A stretch of DNA of 48,330 nucleotides from VGMD01 sp964552055 (GTDB lineage Bacteria > Chlamydiota > Chlamydiia > Chlamydiales > 2-12-FULL-49-11). A program made the translations under genes and the position numbers. The notes under the pieces were generated by a model, which saw only the letters and a program-made list of their open reading frames with translations, was not told the origin of the DNA and did no database searches. This document shows, one piece after another, positions 31,675 through 40,918 of the stretch (position 1 is the stretch's first letter; each line of letters begins with the position of its first letter). The DNA lies in contig CAZKFL010000012.1 of the NCBI GenBank assembly GCA_964552055.1, forward strand, positions 1 to 48,330. Direction: 5' to 3'.

Positions 31675-33759
31675 TTAAATGAGTGAGATGCCAAATGTGT
31701 ATTGGTTGGCTCTTACGGATCTTGTATAGGAAAGGCGAAGCTTCCAGGTGTTTGTGATAGTTGTGTAAAGGTCGAATTTGGATTCGTGGTAAAAGGGTTG
31801 TCCGGGGCGCCATCCAAAATGATTTTGTACTTGTAAAGACGAACTTGGAGATATTTGGATCTGCCATCTAGTTAAGAAAGATGTTCGCTCGTCAGAGAGG
31901 GGAGAGTCTGTTAATTCACTAATGGGTCTTGCTACGTCAAGCATATAGTTTGAAAAACTATCTTTTTTCCATTCATATTTCCCGCGATGACGTAACTCGA
32001 GTGATGCTGCAATATATTCGCTTAAAGTGAATGAGAGTCCAAAGTTTGTGTGGTCATATGTGTTTTTCTGAAAATTCCAGCCAAGATTTGTTTCGAAAGT
32101 AACGCTCGGATAGCTCCATGTTAAATCGAGATATCCTTTGGGAAAAGGGGAGTTAAATGTTGATGCATTAAAAAAATTATATGCATAAAGGTCACAAGAG
32201 AATTGCGGAGAGGGAGAAAACTCATTTAAGTTAAAGAAGGAGTTTTTAAGTCCTACTTTAAGTTGATTGATATTATGATAACCGTCCGCGATGCTAAAAA
32301 TATAGACGTTATTGTTTTTTACAGTTGGGCTTTGCATGCCCTCAAATTCTACGTAGGGCCTTACTTCGTGATTCATATCGGAGTACGATTTTTCAAACGT
32401 TGTATGTGTGGAAAGGTCATAGCGAAAAAGAGATTGAAACTGTGAGTTATTGGTTGGTGTGTTTGAGTAAAAGATTCCCTTAAAACCAAGTTTGGGAGTA
32501 GCATGAATTGGACCAAATTGCATGGGCCTGCTGAGTGACTGAGTTGTTTCTAACCTACCTGATCCAAAATCACTTACCTCATTATGTAAGGTGTCTGCAT
32601 ATACATAATCTAAATAGGCGATTTTAAAATAGTTTTCTAAAATAGCTCCAGTTTTTGGAATGGTATAAGGTTTTACTGCAATTTTAAGCGTGGGAAGCTC
32701 CTGCTTAAAACCTTGAAAAGTATTGACTCTAGGTCTTATATAAAATGAGGTAAATGCTGCATCATATCTTGCCTTAATAACTCCTTCTGTGCGACCAAGT
32801 GTTTGGAGTTCAAATAATTGAGTTGGAAAGTCTGAGCGCATATTTCTGTCGCTTAAGGCGTCCCATCTTCCGGAGGTTTCAATTTTCTTATCTTTTGTAA
32901 AACCATCAAAAGAGCCTTGGATTCGATACCTATGTCTAAATTTATTGGGATCGGTATCATTATAGAAAGTGTCATATGAGTAGAAGTTTCGTGATGCTAC
33001 CTTGAAAAGTTGATTGTCTGGTTCTGCATAGTCAACTTCAACTGCCATTCCTGCCCCTCTTGGGATCGCATAATAGTTTTCCTTATGGCCTGTTCTAAAT
33101 TCACCTCGCCAATATAGCTTAAGGCTTTCTGTATCGATTGCTTTGTAGCGCATAAGAAAAAGAGGGCCTTGCTTTCTTTCCCAACGAGCAGAATAGGAAA
33201 CAGTTGGTTCAGTCTGAAATTTTTTGTTAACATTTCTTGTGTAAGAAGGGATGTATAAAAGTGGTTTGTCATAGGCTGAAAGGGTAATTCCTTTTGCTTT
33301 AACAGTATACTCCTCATTCATGCTTACTTTGGTTGCGCCAATTGCAAAGGGTGTTATTTTATTTTCAGATGTTGTTAGGCCTGCATGTTCCATAGTGAGA
33401 GATCCATCACCATTAAATACAATTGTTTCACCTAAAGTAAATAACCCTTCCGTATTGCAAACCCCTTTCTTTAGAACCCCTTTTTTAGTAGAAAAATTGT
33501 AGTTAAATGATTCTCCTACAAAAAACTTTTTGCCATAGATAAGAAACAGATTATCTTTTGCACTTAAAATTTTTTCACCATCTACATCTTTGAGTTCTAA
33601 ATTACTTGCCTGTACACGCATTTTATCAGACTCAATGACGCCACCTTTTTCGGAAAAAAGGACTCCGTCTTTGTAAATAGGATCAATAACATTTACATGG
33701 ATTTTCTCTGCAATTAATTGAGAAAAGAGCAGTAAAGGAAGAATGTAATATTTCATCAT
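31675..33759 (-). CDS. LptD/OstA-like outer-membrane protein
   Basis: Probably the outer-membrane translocon that places lipopolysaccharide in the outer leaflet, or a chlamydial relative of it. About 694 residues from the ATG at 33759; the open frame starts at a GTG at 33798 inside the spacer. A signal peptide is visible (MMKYYILPLLLFSQLIAEK). Residues ~30-190 form an OstA/LptA-like beta domain (for example GGVIESDKMRVQASNLELKD and GETIVFNGDGSLTMEHAGLT) ending in the characteristic KPLLYIPSYT turn. The remainder alternates aromatic and polar residues as in a large barrel, ending QYTFGISLI. E. coli LptD has 784 residues. It is the last gene of a minus-strand run with the HEAT-repeat and DUF3604 genes. 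Confidence 0.72.
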   Translation of the reverse strand: MMKYYILPLLLFSQLIAEKIHVNVIDPIYKDGVLFSEKGGVIESDKMRVQASNLELKDVDGEKILSAKDNLFLIYGKKFFVGESFNYNFSTKKGVLKKGVCNTEGLFTLGETIVFNGDGSLTMEHAGLTTSENKITPFAIGATKVSMNEEYTVKAKGITLSAYDKPLLYIPSYTRNVNKKFQTEPTVSYSARWERKQGPLFLMRYKAIDTESLKLYWRGEFRTGHKENYYAIPRGAGMAVEVDYAEPDNQLFKVASRNFYSYDTFYNDTDPNKFRHRYRIQGSFDGFTKDKKIETSGRWDALSDRNMRSDFPTQLFELQTLGRTEGVIKARYDAAFTSFYIRPRVNTFQGFKQELPTLKIAVKPYTIPKTGAILENYFKIAYLDYVYADTLHNEVSDFGSGRLETTQSLSRPMQFGPIHATPKLGFKGIFYSNTPTNNSQFQSLFRYDLSTHTTFEKSYSDMNHEVRPYVEFEGMQSPTVKNNNVYIFSIADGYHNINQLKVGLKNSFFNLNEFSPSPQFSCDLYAYNFFNASTFNSPFPKGYLDLTWSYPSVTFETNLGWNFQKNTYDHTNFGLSFTLSEYIAASLELRHRGKYEWKKDSFSNYMLDVARPISELTDSPLSDERTSFLTRWQIQISPSSSLQVQNHFGWRPGQPFYHESKFDLYTTITNTWKLRLSYTRSVRANQYTFGISLI

Positions 33760-33801
33760 AAGAGAAAAATAATATCGCAGATTCAAGTTTTTGTACACGT
33801 A

Positions 33802-35490
33802 TTAGTGAATCGATTTGAGGAGCAAACCTGCAAATGCATAACGATTTTTGCTGTGACCATCACGAAGAGATTCGAGTAAAAACTCAATTCCGTCGGGATC
33901 ATGGTTTGTAGCAAGCGCGTGAAAAGACTCGATAAAAAGACCTGAAATTTCTTCCGGAGAAAGTAGATTATTGCTTTTGTGTTTACCTCTTCTTTCTCCC
34001 TCTTCTAACATAGGGCGAAATTCAATCATTTTCGTATTTTTTTGGTGTGTTAGCCATTTAAGGAATTCTGTTCGATAGAAATCGCTAATATGCATGCGAT
34101 AAAGGGCTAGTTTGCAATAGCTTCTTAGTAGTGGGTTTTCGATACCGTAAGCTTTTTCAATAAGAAGAGACTTAGCGCCTTCAGAACATTCGTTTTCAAG
34201 CAAGCGAACAAGAAGGGGTAAAAGTTTTGTTTGTCTGCTCCCCATGATTGCTTTAGCTATATCAAGAAAGGTAACGCTTGGTAACTCGAGGGATTTAGAC
34301 AAAAGCTCTTCCTGAAAATGGAGAGTAACTGCTTTTAATTGGTTTTTTTGATCTTTGTTTTTTAATGTGCCTTGTGAAGTTTTTTTCCAGGCGATAAGGG
34401 CGTGCCCAGGTGATGAGAAAGGCGAAAAGCCTGTAACTTCAATGTCTGTTTGTATAAGTTCTAAAAGCTTTGGATATACCTTTGGATTTTTTCTTTCTAA
34501 TAGTGCGATGCACGCATTAAGCGCAATATTAGGATCTTTACTATTGATAAGTGATTCTAAAATAGGGTCGCTACCTTGAATCTCTCCAAGAAAATGAATG
34601 GCAAAAAGATTTCCTTCTTTTGCCATTTCAAGAATCTTGTTTTCTGCATCATTGCAGCCAAGACGAAATAGTGAGATAAAGGCAGCAAGTTTAGTTTCAG
34701 GGAAGTGAGAGCTCGCAGCTACTTTTTTCAATATTTCTATGGAGTGTAAATCTCGTAAATGACCGATTGCAAAGCAAGCGGCTTCTTTGATAAGGTGATC
34801 ACTATGTGTAAGGCTTGATCGAATATTTAGTAAAAGGTCATCTCTTTGATATAGAGCCGAATATAAAATTGCAGTGATTCTAACTCCAGGATCCTTGTCA
34901 TTAATTAGTTGTTTAAGAATCTGAATGGATTCAAAGGAACCATGTATTGCATAAAGTTCTACAAATAAAGGTTTAGCTTGTTCAGGTAGTAGGTTTATAA
35001 GTGATTCGACTTGTCCAAGAGAGTTAAATGTTTTTCTGTGGATTAGGTAGAAGAGCGTTTCAAACCTAATCTGTAAATAATTAGATCTTAGCCCAACAGA
35101 AATGATTTCATTGCATTTGTCTTCATGAACCTGACTTAAGATTTGAAGGGCAGCTGCTTGAACTTCTGGATAGGGACTTCTAATTGCTGTATCTAAAAAC
35201 GTTAGAAAGTTTCCGCTTGAGCCTGAAAGAGATATGCCAAAAAGAGTTAAAAGTTGATCGTCTGGATTGGGGCTACAGCTACCAATCTCTAGGAGAGTTT
35301 GGCACATTTGTTCAAGAATTTCAAAATCGTGTTTTTTTTGAGATCTATAAATTTGAAGGTATTCATCGATTGCTTTTTCTACTTCATGAACAGACATTAA
35401 GTAAAGAATGTGTCTTCTGTCAGGAATAGGGTTTTCAGCTCCGAGAAGAAATGAAAACCCAAAAAGCAATATGAATAATAGAGACCGCAT
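33802..35490 (-). CDS. Exported HEAT-repeat protein
   Basis: 562 residues with a clear signal peptide (MRSLLFILLFGFSFLLGAEN, cleavage near residue 18). Most of the mature chain is made of helical pairs of the HEAT/PBS-lyase type, for example SPYPEVQAAALQILSQV, KDPGVRITAILYSAL and SHFPETKLAAFISLFRLG, repeating about every 32 residues through residue ~330. The C-terminal 200 residues are helical without clear repeats. Such proteins are scaffolds; a periplasmic protein-protein role is inferred. It lies 42 bases upstream of the lptD-like start and is probably co-transcribed with it. Confidence 0.75.
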   Translation of the reverse strand: MRSLLFILLFGFSFLLGAENPIPDRRHILYLMSVHEVEKAIDEYLQIYRSQKKHDFEILEQMCQTLLEIGSCSPNPDDQLLTLFGISLSGSSGNFLTFLDTAIRSPYPEVQAAALQILSQVHEDKCNEIISVGLRSNYLQIRFETLFYLIHRKTFNSLGQVESLINLLPEQAKPLFVELYAIHGSFESIQILKQLINDKDPGVRITAILYSALYQRDDLLLNIRSSLTHSDHLIKEAACFAIGHLRDLHSIEILKKVAASSHFPETKLAAFISLFRLGCNDAENKILEMAKEGNLFAIHFLGEIQGSDPILESLINSKDPNIALNACIALLERKNPKVYPKLLELIQTDIEVTGFSPFSSPGHALIAWKKTSQGTLKNKDQKNQLKAVTLHFQEELLSKSLELPSVTFLDIAKAIMGSRQTKLLPLLVRLLENECSEGAKSLLIEKAYGIENPLLRSYCKLALYRMHISDFYRTEFLKWLTHQKNTKMIEFRPMLEEGERRGKHKSNNLLSPEEISGLFIESFHALATNHDPDGIEFLLESLRDGHSKNRYAFAGLLLKSIH

Positions 35491-35512
35491 AAATAAAGCT
35501 ATATAGGGCTTT

Positions 35513-37408
35513 CTATTTTTTGCGGATCTTTTTCTTTTCTTCAGGGAAATAATCTATCCAAATCGGAGTGCCCCATGCAATATGACCATCTTTTTGTATC
35601 ACGCGGACATAATAATAGGTAAATGGCTTTTCAAGATCTGGAGTCAAGATGACTTTTTCAAGAGGTTCGTCATCAAAAGCTTCAAATGAGAAAGTTTCCT
35701 TTTGGTCTTTATATTCCTTCCAAAGAACACCATTTCTAAAAATTGCAACTTCTTCAAGTGGTGCTGTTCCAGCAATAAAGCCTTCGATAAAACGATTGTA
35801 GAGAAGACCTGGTTTCTCTTTAGAATTGAGTTCTGTCCCCATTGGAGATTTAGCTATGCTGAAATAGAGCAGAATCCTTGCTCCCGTTGTTGCGTAACAC
35901 TTTCTGTTATAGAGTGCTGAAAAAAGCGCGTCTCTAGAATACTCGGGCGTTAGAATCGCTGTTGCGCCCTCGCTGTAGGTTACTTGGGTTTCGCTATCTA
36001 TATTCTTATAGATACCCTTATTATCCCAGCCGCCTGCTATAAAGCCAAATCTAAATCCACTGTTTAGAGCATTTCGTATGGTGCCTTCTTCAGATTCTGA
36101 AATTCCTTTGCGGGAATTTGCTTGTATCGGTCTTGGATTTCCTTGTTTCTTTGAGCATTCAGAGGAACCAAAAGAGTTATAGATCTCAACAACACGTTCA
36201 AAATCAGGAGCGAATTTGTCGAAATCATAGGTATACCCTTTTGCCATTGTAAAGCAGGGGATTGAAATGAGTTCTTTTGGCGTGTGGTGACTGTAAAGTT
36301 TTTTTAATGTGTTTGATTTAGGGTCTTTTTTTCTTAATAGGGCTTTGCTGTCTTTTGCATAAATAATTTGGCGGCAGCCTTCTGAAGAAGGTTCTCCCAT
36401 CCATTGAAAACCAAGCATTGTGACAAAACGTTCTTCCTCATTACATTCTGCAACTTGATTTGATATGAGTTTCCAATCATCATTTGATGTAGATTCTTCA
36501 GATTCATCAAGTGATGTAGCATAAAATTGGTAGGCCTTGTCATCTCTAAAATATCTAAGGGAAGATTCAATTTCATCAGCTGTTTCAAAACGAGTTGAGT
36601 TGCTATGTAGGTTTCCCCAAAATAAAAAATCACCAGTTTCTTGAAAACAATGAATTGGAGGTGAGGTGAATACTTCTTGTGTAGATAGGTTGGTTAGTTT
36701 TAAATGATATGTTCCTGGTTCATTGAAGTATAAATTAGGTAATGTCAAGAATCCTGTTTCAGGAACAAACAGTTTCCATTGAAGATTTTCGCGAAGATGC
36801 TCATAAGACAATTCAATTAAAGTGCCCTCAGGTGCATTCCCAGTTAGGTTTCCAAAACAGTCCTCAAACCTTAAAAGAACATCAAAACGTGTGTTTTTAA
36901 AAACCACGGATGGAGTAATAATCCGTATATTATGCAGTTTGTTACCCCTTACATCTAAAGAGAAAACTTCAGGGTCTTTATCTCTAAAATCACCCTTGCC
37001 TTTTGGGTCAACATAGAGATGAAAAGGCTTTCTTCTTTGGGTATAAGATTGAGATAAATTGCCACCCCCGCTTTTTTGAGCAGAGGAACCAACTACAATA
37101 ACAAGTTTTTCGCCATGAGAAACTTCTTCGGGTAAAACAAAGTCGTAAAAGAGCTGTCCACCTTCTGTTTCAATTGCTTTTGCAGGAAGTGATTTTCCGC
37201 TGGGAAGAGCTAACCAAATTGTGTTTTCCTTTGCTTTAGCGCTAACTTCCGGTAATTGCCATTCCCCAGCCTTTCCTTGAGAGAGAGTGTCAAATCTAAG
37301 ACAAGTTTTAGCAGGAAGGCTGCTTTGAGAGACATACACGAATTTCCAAGTTCCGATTTCACCAGCTCTAGCAACGCCTGGTTCTACTGTGCAGATTGAT
37401 CTAGCCAT
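35513..37408 (-). CDS. DUF3604 family protein (PHP-like fold)
   Basis: 631 residues, no signal peptide. The middle part carries DUF3604 features: FWGNLHSNSTRFETADEIESSLRYFRDDKAYQFYATSLDE (about 278-317), then LGFQWMG, SHHTPKEL (about 360), VVEIYNSFGSSE, GFRFGFIAGGWDNKG (about 470) and RKCYATTGARILLYF. This family resembles PHP-domain metal-dependent hydrolases; the enzymatic activity is unproven. The N-terminal 270 residues are beta-rich. Chlamydia has a similar-length hypothetical protein near its CBS/YbeY genes, from memory. It lies 38 bases downstream of the CorC-like gene stop and upstream of the HEAT-repeat gene. Confidence 0.75.
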   Translation of the reverse strand: MARSICTVEPGVARAGEIGTWKFVYVSQSSLPAKTCLRFDTLSQGKAGEWQLPEVSAKAKENTIWLALPSGKSLPAKAIETEGGQLFYDFVLPEEVSHGEKLVIVVGSSAQKSGGGNLSQSYTQRRKPFHLYVDPKGKGDFRDKDPEVFSLDVRGNKLHNIRIITPSVVFKNTRFDVLLRFEDCFGNLTGNAPEGTLIELSYEHLRENLQWKLFVPETGFLTLPNLYFNEPGTYHLKLTNLSTQEVFTSPPIHCFQETGDFLFWGNLHSNSTRFETADEIESSLRYFRDDKAYQFYATSLDESEESTSNDDWKLISNQVAECNEEERFVTMLGFQWMGEPSSEGCRQIIYAKDSKALLRKKDPKSNTLKKLYSHHTPKELISIPCFTMAKGYTYDFDKFAPDFERVVEIYNSFGSSECSKKQGNPRPIQANSRKGISESEEGTIRNALNSGFRFGFIAGGWDNKGIYKNIDSETQVTYSEGATAILTPEYSRDALFSALYNRKCYATTGARILLYFSIAKSPMGTELNSKEKPGLLYNRFIEGFIAGTAPLEEVAIFRNGVLWKEYKDQKETFSFEAFDDEPLEKVILTPDLEKPFTYYYVRVIQKDGHIAWGTPIWIDYFPEEKKKIRKK

Positions 37409-37446
37409 ACAAGAATCCTTTTATAGTCATTATAGATAAAAGCCTA

Positions 37447-38709
37447 TTACAAATCGAGAGTTTCTCGTTTTTCCGGCGTAATTTTTACTTCTGAAATTTG
37501 CCTTTCATCACTTTTCAGTACTTCAATATGGAAATTCTCTCCGTGCAGAATCATTCCAGGCTTAGGAATACAGCCTGCTTGAAGGGAGATATATCCAGCA
37601 ATAGTTTCGTATTCAGGGCCGTGTGGAATTTGAATGTTTAGCTCTTTTTCTACGTCAATGATACTCATTGTAGCGTCAACAATAAAGCTTTTATCAGGGG
37701 TCTCTTTATAAAGTGTTTCTTCACCCTCATCGTGTTCATCTCGAATTTCACTTCCGACAAGTTCTTCTAAGATGTCCTCAATTGTAATAAGTCCTTCTGT
37801 GCAACCGTACTCATTGACAACAATAGTTGCATGAATTTTTTTCACTCTCATTTCTTGGAAAAGATCTCTAATTTTCTTATTTTCAGGTGCATATAAAATT
37901 TCATTGGAAAGAGTAGATACAGGTGTTGATTTAATTGTGTCTAGTCGGCCTTTTTCTAACGCGTCGACACAGAATTCCATAACATCTTTGTAGAGCAAAA
38001 CAGAGGTAATATCATCAATAGACTCTCCATATAGTGGAATTCGGCTATAACCTTCTTTAATAAACATCTGAAGAGAGTCATAAATTGTTGTTGAAGCTGG
38101 TAAACAAAGCATATCGGGTCTTGGAATCATGATTTCTCTAGCTACTAAATCGCCGAACTGCGCAAGTGATGAGACTAATTTTTTCTCTGTGGGGTCCAAA
38201 AGGTTTTGAAGCTCTGCTTCCTGAAGAAGTTCGTTAAGTCTTTTCTTCAGCTGATCCGATGGGGATATAAGGGTAATTTTAAAAGGTCTTGGGGAAAGTT
38301 TTCTTTCAAACCATACAAAAGGGTAAATGATTGGAAAAAGTAGGATTAGGTAAATGGAGGAAATTAAGGAAAACAGTTTTAAAGTTGCAATAACAACTTG
38401 GCTTGCAAATAGATGAAATATCAGATAGGTAGGGAGAGCAAATGCTAATAGAAGAGCTATGGTTTGGAGAAGACTGGAGTTGGTCTTGCAGAGAGCAAGA
38501 GCTCCGCTAGCGCCATACCCGATAAATGTAATGACTTCGCTTAGGTTTAGAAAGTCTTTGTTTTTAAATAAAAATGAAGTGAACCCTGATTTAAAAAACT
38601 TCTCATCAAGTTCCTTAGAGGGGAGTTTTTTCATTGCTGTTTTTAGAGCCATTAAGCTAGAGGCTCCAAAAAGGCATAGAAAAGGAAGCAAGGCTGTTTT
38701 TACTACCAT
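37447..38709 (-). CDS. CBS-domain membrane protein (CorC/HlyC, hemolysin-related)
   Basis: 420 residues. The N-terminal membrane part (DUF21/CNNM-like) has three or four helices up to about residue 145. Next comes the typical linker EKKLVSSLAQFGDLVAREIMIPRPDMLCLPAST (about 180-212). Two CBS motifs follow (YSRIPLYGESIDDITSVLLYKDVM, and IHATIVVNEYGCTEGLITIEDILEELVGSEIRDEHD near 298-333). A CorC-type C-terminal domain with ETIAGYISLQAGCIPKPG closes the protein. The family is linked to magnesium/cobalt efflux; the old name hemolysin is not functional evidence. It follows ybeY closely (6 bases), a pairing common in bacteria. Confidence 0.88.
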   Translation of the reverse strand: MVVKTALLPFLCLFGASSLMALKTAMKKLPSKELDEKFFKSGFTSFLFKNKDFLNLSEVITFIGYGASGALALCKTNSSLLQTIALLLAFALPTYLIFHLFASQVVIATLKLFSLISSIYLILLFPIIYPFVWFERKLSPRPFKITLISPSDQLKKRLNELLQEAELQNLLDPTEKKLVSSLAQFGDLVAREIMIPRPDMLCLPASTTIYDSLQMFIKEGYSRIPLYGESIDDITSVLLYKDVMEFCVDALEKGRLDTIKSTPVSTLSNEILYAPENKKIRDLFQEMRVKKIHATIVVNEYGCTEGLITIEDILEELVGSEIRDEHDEGEETLYKETPDKSFIVDATMSIIDVEKELNIQIPHGPEYETIAGYISLQAGCIPKPGMILHGENFHIEVLKSDERQISEVKITPEKRETLDL

Positions 38710-38715
38710 ATAATC

Positions 38716-39156
38716 TTATATAACCTGTGCCGGATTACTTAACACGAGGTTTTTTTGTAAAAGATGCTCCATTAGTTCAGCCTCCGCTTTTCGCATAAGG
38801 ATCTCATCCTTCTCATCGATATCATCGTAGCCAATCAGATGTAAAATGGCATGAATAATGTAGAGTGTGGTTTCTGCGTATGCATTTTCTGAAGAATATT
38901 CCATCGCAACTTTTGGGCAGACAAAAATCTCTCCTAATAGTTCGGCTTCTCTAAAGGGAAATGTAATGCAGTCAGTGGGTGTTGGGTCATTAAAGAAATT
39001 CCCGTGAATTTCTGTAATCTCTGCTTTTGAAACAAAATGAAGAATTAATTCGGTGGATGAGATTTTTTTAAATAAAAAAACCTCATCCACAAGCGTCTTG
39101 ACTTGCTTTTTCTTGATAGGAAGATCGGATTGATCGTCAATTAAAGTAAGCTTCAC
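38716..39156 (-). CDS. ybeY: Endoribonuclease YbeY (rRNA maturation)
   Basis: Metal-dependent RNase that matures the 16S rRNA 3' end and takes part in ribosome quality control. 146 residues. The family core is intact: FNDPTPTDCITFPFRE (about 55-70), LGEIFVCP, and the zinc motif HAILHLIGYDDIDEKDEILMRKAE (about 105-128). The usual motif is HxxxHxxGYDH; here the third His is Asp (HAILHLIGYDD). It is flanked upstream by two tiny basic proteins and downstream by the CorC-type gene. Confidence 0.92.
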   Translation of the reverse strand: MKLTLIDDQSDLPIKKKQVKTLVDEVFLFKKISSTELILHFVSKAEITEIHGNFFNDPTPTDCITFPFREAELLGEIFVCPKVAMEYSSENAYAETTLYIIHAILHLIGYDDIDEKDEILMRKAEAELMEHLLQKNLVLSNPAQVI

Positions 39157-39162
39157 AAAAAC

Positions 39163-39318
39163 TTAAGCAGGAGCTTTTGTTTTAGGAAGACCGAAAACAG
39201 AAACTCTATCTTTCCAAACTTCTCTTTCTTTCATCAATCTTACGCGTTCAAAACGTTTTAAAACATTACGCTTTTGAACTCCCTTAGTTGCTTTTCCGTA
39301 ACTACCGTGTTTAGACAT
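39163..39318 (-). CDS. Small basic protein (Chlamydiae/Verrucomicrobia type)
   Basis: 51 residues, MSKHGSYGKATKGVQKRN followed by RFERVRLMKEREVWKDR and SVFGLPKTKAPA. The RFxRxxxLxxxxxW...SVxGLPKTK pattern matches the short, nearly invariant basic protein family that I know from Chlamydiae and Verrucomicrobia; its function is not established, though the composition suggests rRNA binding. It ends 6 bases before ybeY. Its ATG overlaps the TAA of the preceding tiny gene (TAATG). Confidence 0.85.
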   Translation of the reverse strand: MSKHGSYGKATKGVQKRNVLKRFERVRLMKEREVWKDRVSVFGLPKTKAPA

Positions 39319-39485
39319 TATTTCACCTTAGGTATAAAAACTTGATTGCTTTTTACTGAATTTTCATGGGGTTTATATCCATGAGACAAATTATCTTTTT
39401 TGGGGCCACTCTTTTTTGCAAAAGAGCATTTAAGCTTACGAGGACAAATCGATCGCCTTTGTTCTTGCTTACTAGGTCTTGTCAT
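39318..39485 (-). CDS. Tiny basic hypothetical protein
   Basis: 55 residues: MTRPSKQEQRRSICPRKLK, then CSFAKKSGPKKDN..., ending VFIPKVK. Very basic with two Cys, no recognised domain. It is placed directly before the small basic protein with a one-base stop/start overlap, so the two are translationally coupled. Chlamydia has a pair of very short unnamed genes at the corresponding place beside ybeY, as I recall. A ribosome-associated role is only a guess. Confidence 0.7.
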   Translation of the reverse strand: MTRPSKQEQRRSICPRKLKCSFAKKSGPKKDNLSHGYKPHENSVKSNQVFIPKVK

Positions 39486-39599
39486 ATAAATTCCTTAATT
39501 CAGATTTATTAGTTTAGAAAATACTATAGTCTATTTCATCAAAAAGAGCAAGCACAATACCCTTTGCCCGAGTTTATTTATTTTTTAGTAAATTTTCTT

Positions 39600-40247
39600 T
39601 TATTTTTGGTGAGGTGGGATGAAAATGCCGCAGGATATAAGAAACTTAAAGGAGTCTTCTAAGGACATGTCCAGCGAAGTGATTTCGTCTTCGTGGGTAA
39701 GTAAAAGAAATCCTGAGCTAGGGTGTGGGGATGTGGGCACAAAGACAACTTTCATTGGTGAGCCTGTAGGAGACTTTGGAAGCTTTTCTTGAATCTCCTC
39801 TGGAGCAATTCCAGCAACTAGCCCTAATGTTCTAGATTCTTTGCAAGGGAAGGGGACTGCAACAACTCTATTAAACATTTTTTTATCTTCTGAGAAGACG
39901 GATGAAATTATATCTTTACATGCTCTATAGATTGAGTTAACTAGTGGAATTTTATATATAAGAAGAAGAAATTTTTTTTCCACCCAGTTGAAAAGAATTT
40001 TTTTACCTAAATAGCCTAGAATGAGGACAAAGCCGAATAGTAAGATGAGGATGATTGTTCTGCTAATTGCTAAAAGCAGGTTTGGATGGCCGCTCAAGCT
40101 ATAATGGTTATCGCTAATAAATAGGAGGGTGTTTTGAACTTGCAGAACGAATGGATCGGTCAAAATATCAATAAAAAATCGAAAAAACCAAAATGTGATG
40201 GCGATTGGAAGGAGAATAATTAAACCAGAAAATAGATTTTTTCTCAT
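39600..40247 (-). CDS. DUF502 membrane protein, second copy
   Basis: 215 residues. N-terminal hydrophobic stretch LFSGLIILLPIAITFWFFRFFIDIL and a second at about 60-85 (TIILILLFGFVLILGYLGKKI), then the DUF502 core IPLVNSIYRACKDIISSVF (about 110-128), VAVPFPCKESRTLGLVAGIAPEE, and VFVPTSPHPSSGFLLLTHEDEI (about 165-186). Function of the family is unknown. It overlaps the preceding DUF502 gene by 4 bases and is clearly a diverged tandem paralogue. Confidence 0.88.
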   Translation of the reverse strand: MRKNLFSGLIILLPIAITFWFFRFFIDILTDPFVLQVQNTLLFISDNHYSLSGHPNLLLAISRTIILILLFGFVLILGYLGKKILFNWVEKKFLLLIYKIPLVNSIYRACKDIISSVFSEDKKMFNRVVAVPFPCKESRTLGLVAGIAPEEIQEKLPKSPTGSPMKVVFVPTSPHPSSGFLLLTHEDEITSLDMSLEDSFKFLISCGIFIPPHQK

Positions 40248-40894
40248 GGTTGTATGCCGTTATGCATTTCTGGAGTGACTACTCCGCAAGAGACGATGTA
40301 TTTAATAGCGTCTTCGGGTTTCATGTCTAAAAAAATAAGATCACTTTCATTGTACATGATAACAAATCCAGTTGCAGGATTTGGCGCAGTTGCAACGAAC
40401 ACAGAATATTTTTTACCGCCTGTTTTTTCAGAGCACTCTTTCGGGGCCGGCTCAGATAGAAGGCCGATAGCGTAGATTCCAGGTCCCGGAAATGGCACTA
40501 GCACAACTGTGCGAAATGTGTTTTTGCCTTGGCTAAAAAGTTGAGTGACTATATCTTTTGTCGTTTTATAAACTTTATTTATAAGAGGCAGTTTGTGTAA
40601 TATTTTTTCTCCAAGTACAATAATCCATCGAAAAAAGACCCACCTAGCAAGCATACCAAGTGTAGTGATTGCTAAAAAAAGGCAGGCTAAAATAATAAGC
40701 TGACTTGTATAGCGGATTGTTTGCTCGGGCGAGAAAATAAGGAGACCCTTATTAACAATTTCGCTTTTTGATAAGAGGTGAGCAACAACTCCCATAAAGG
40801 GTTTTGTCAAAAAATTGACTACAAAGGCAATGATTGTCAGAGTAAGCGCTAGCGGCAATAAAATAATAAGACCGGTTAAAAAATACTTTTTCAT
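40244..40894 (-). CDS. DUF502 membrane protein, first copy
   Basis: 216 residues with the same plan as its neighbour: helix KYFLTGLIILLPLALTLTIIAFVVNFL at the N terminus, a second at about 60-90, then LPLINKVYKTTKDIVTQLF (about 115-133), VLVPFPGPGIYAIGLLSEPAP and VFVATAPNPATGFVIMYNESD. The family is widespread and uncharacterised. Its stop codon overlaps the start of the second copy by 4 bases; it follows the RNase gene by 24 bases. Confidence 0.88.
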   Translation of the reverse strand: MKKYFLTGLIILLPLALTLTIIAFVVNFLTKPFMGVVAHLLSKSEIVNKGLLIFSPEQTIRYTSQLIILACLFLAITTLGMLARWVFFRWIIVLGEKILHKLPLINKVYKTTKDIVTQLFSQGKNTFRTVVLVPFPGPGIYAIGLLSEPAPKECSEKTGGKKYSVFVATAPNPATGFVIMYNESDLIFLDMKPEDAIKYIVSCGVVTPEMHNGIQP

Positions 40895-40918
40895 AAAATC
40901 ATGGTACGCTTTGTTGAT

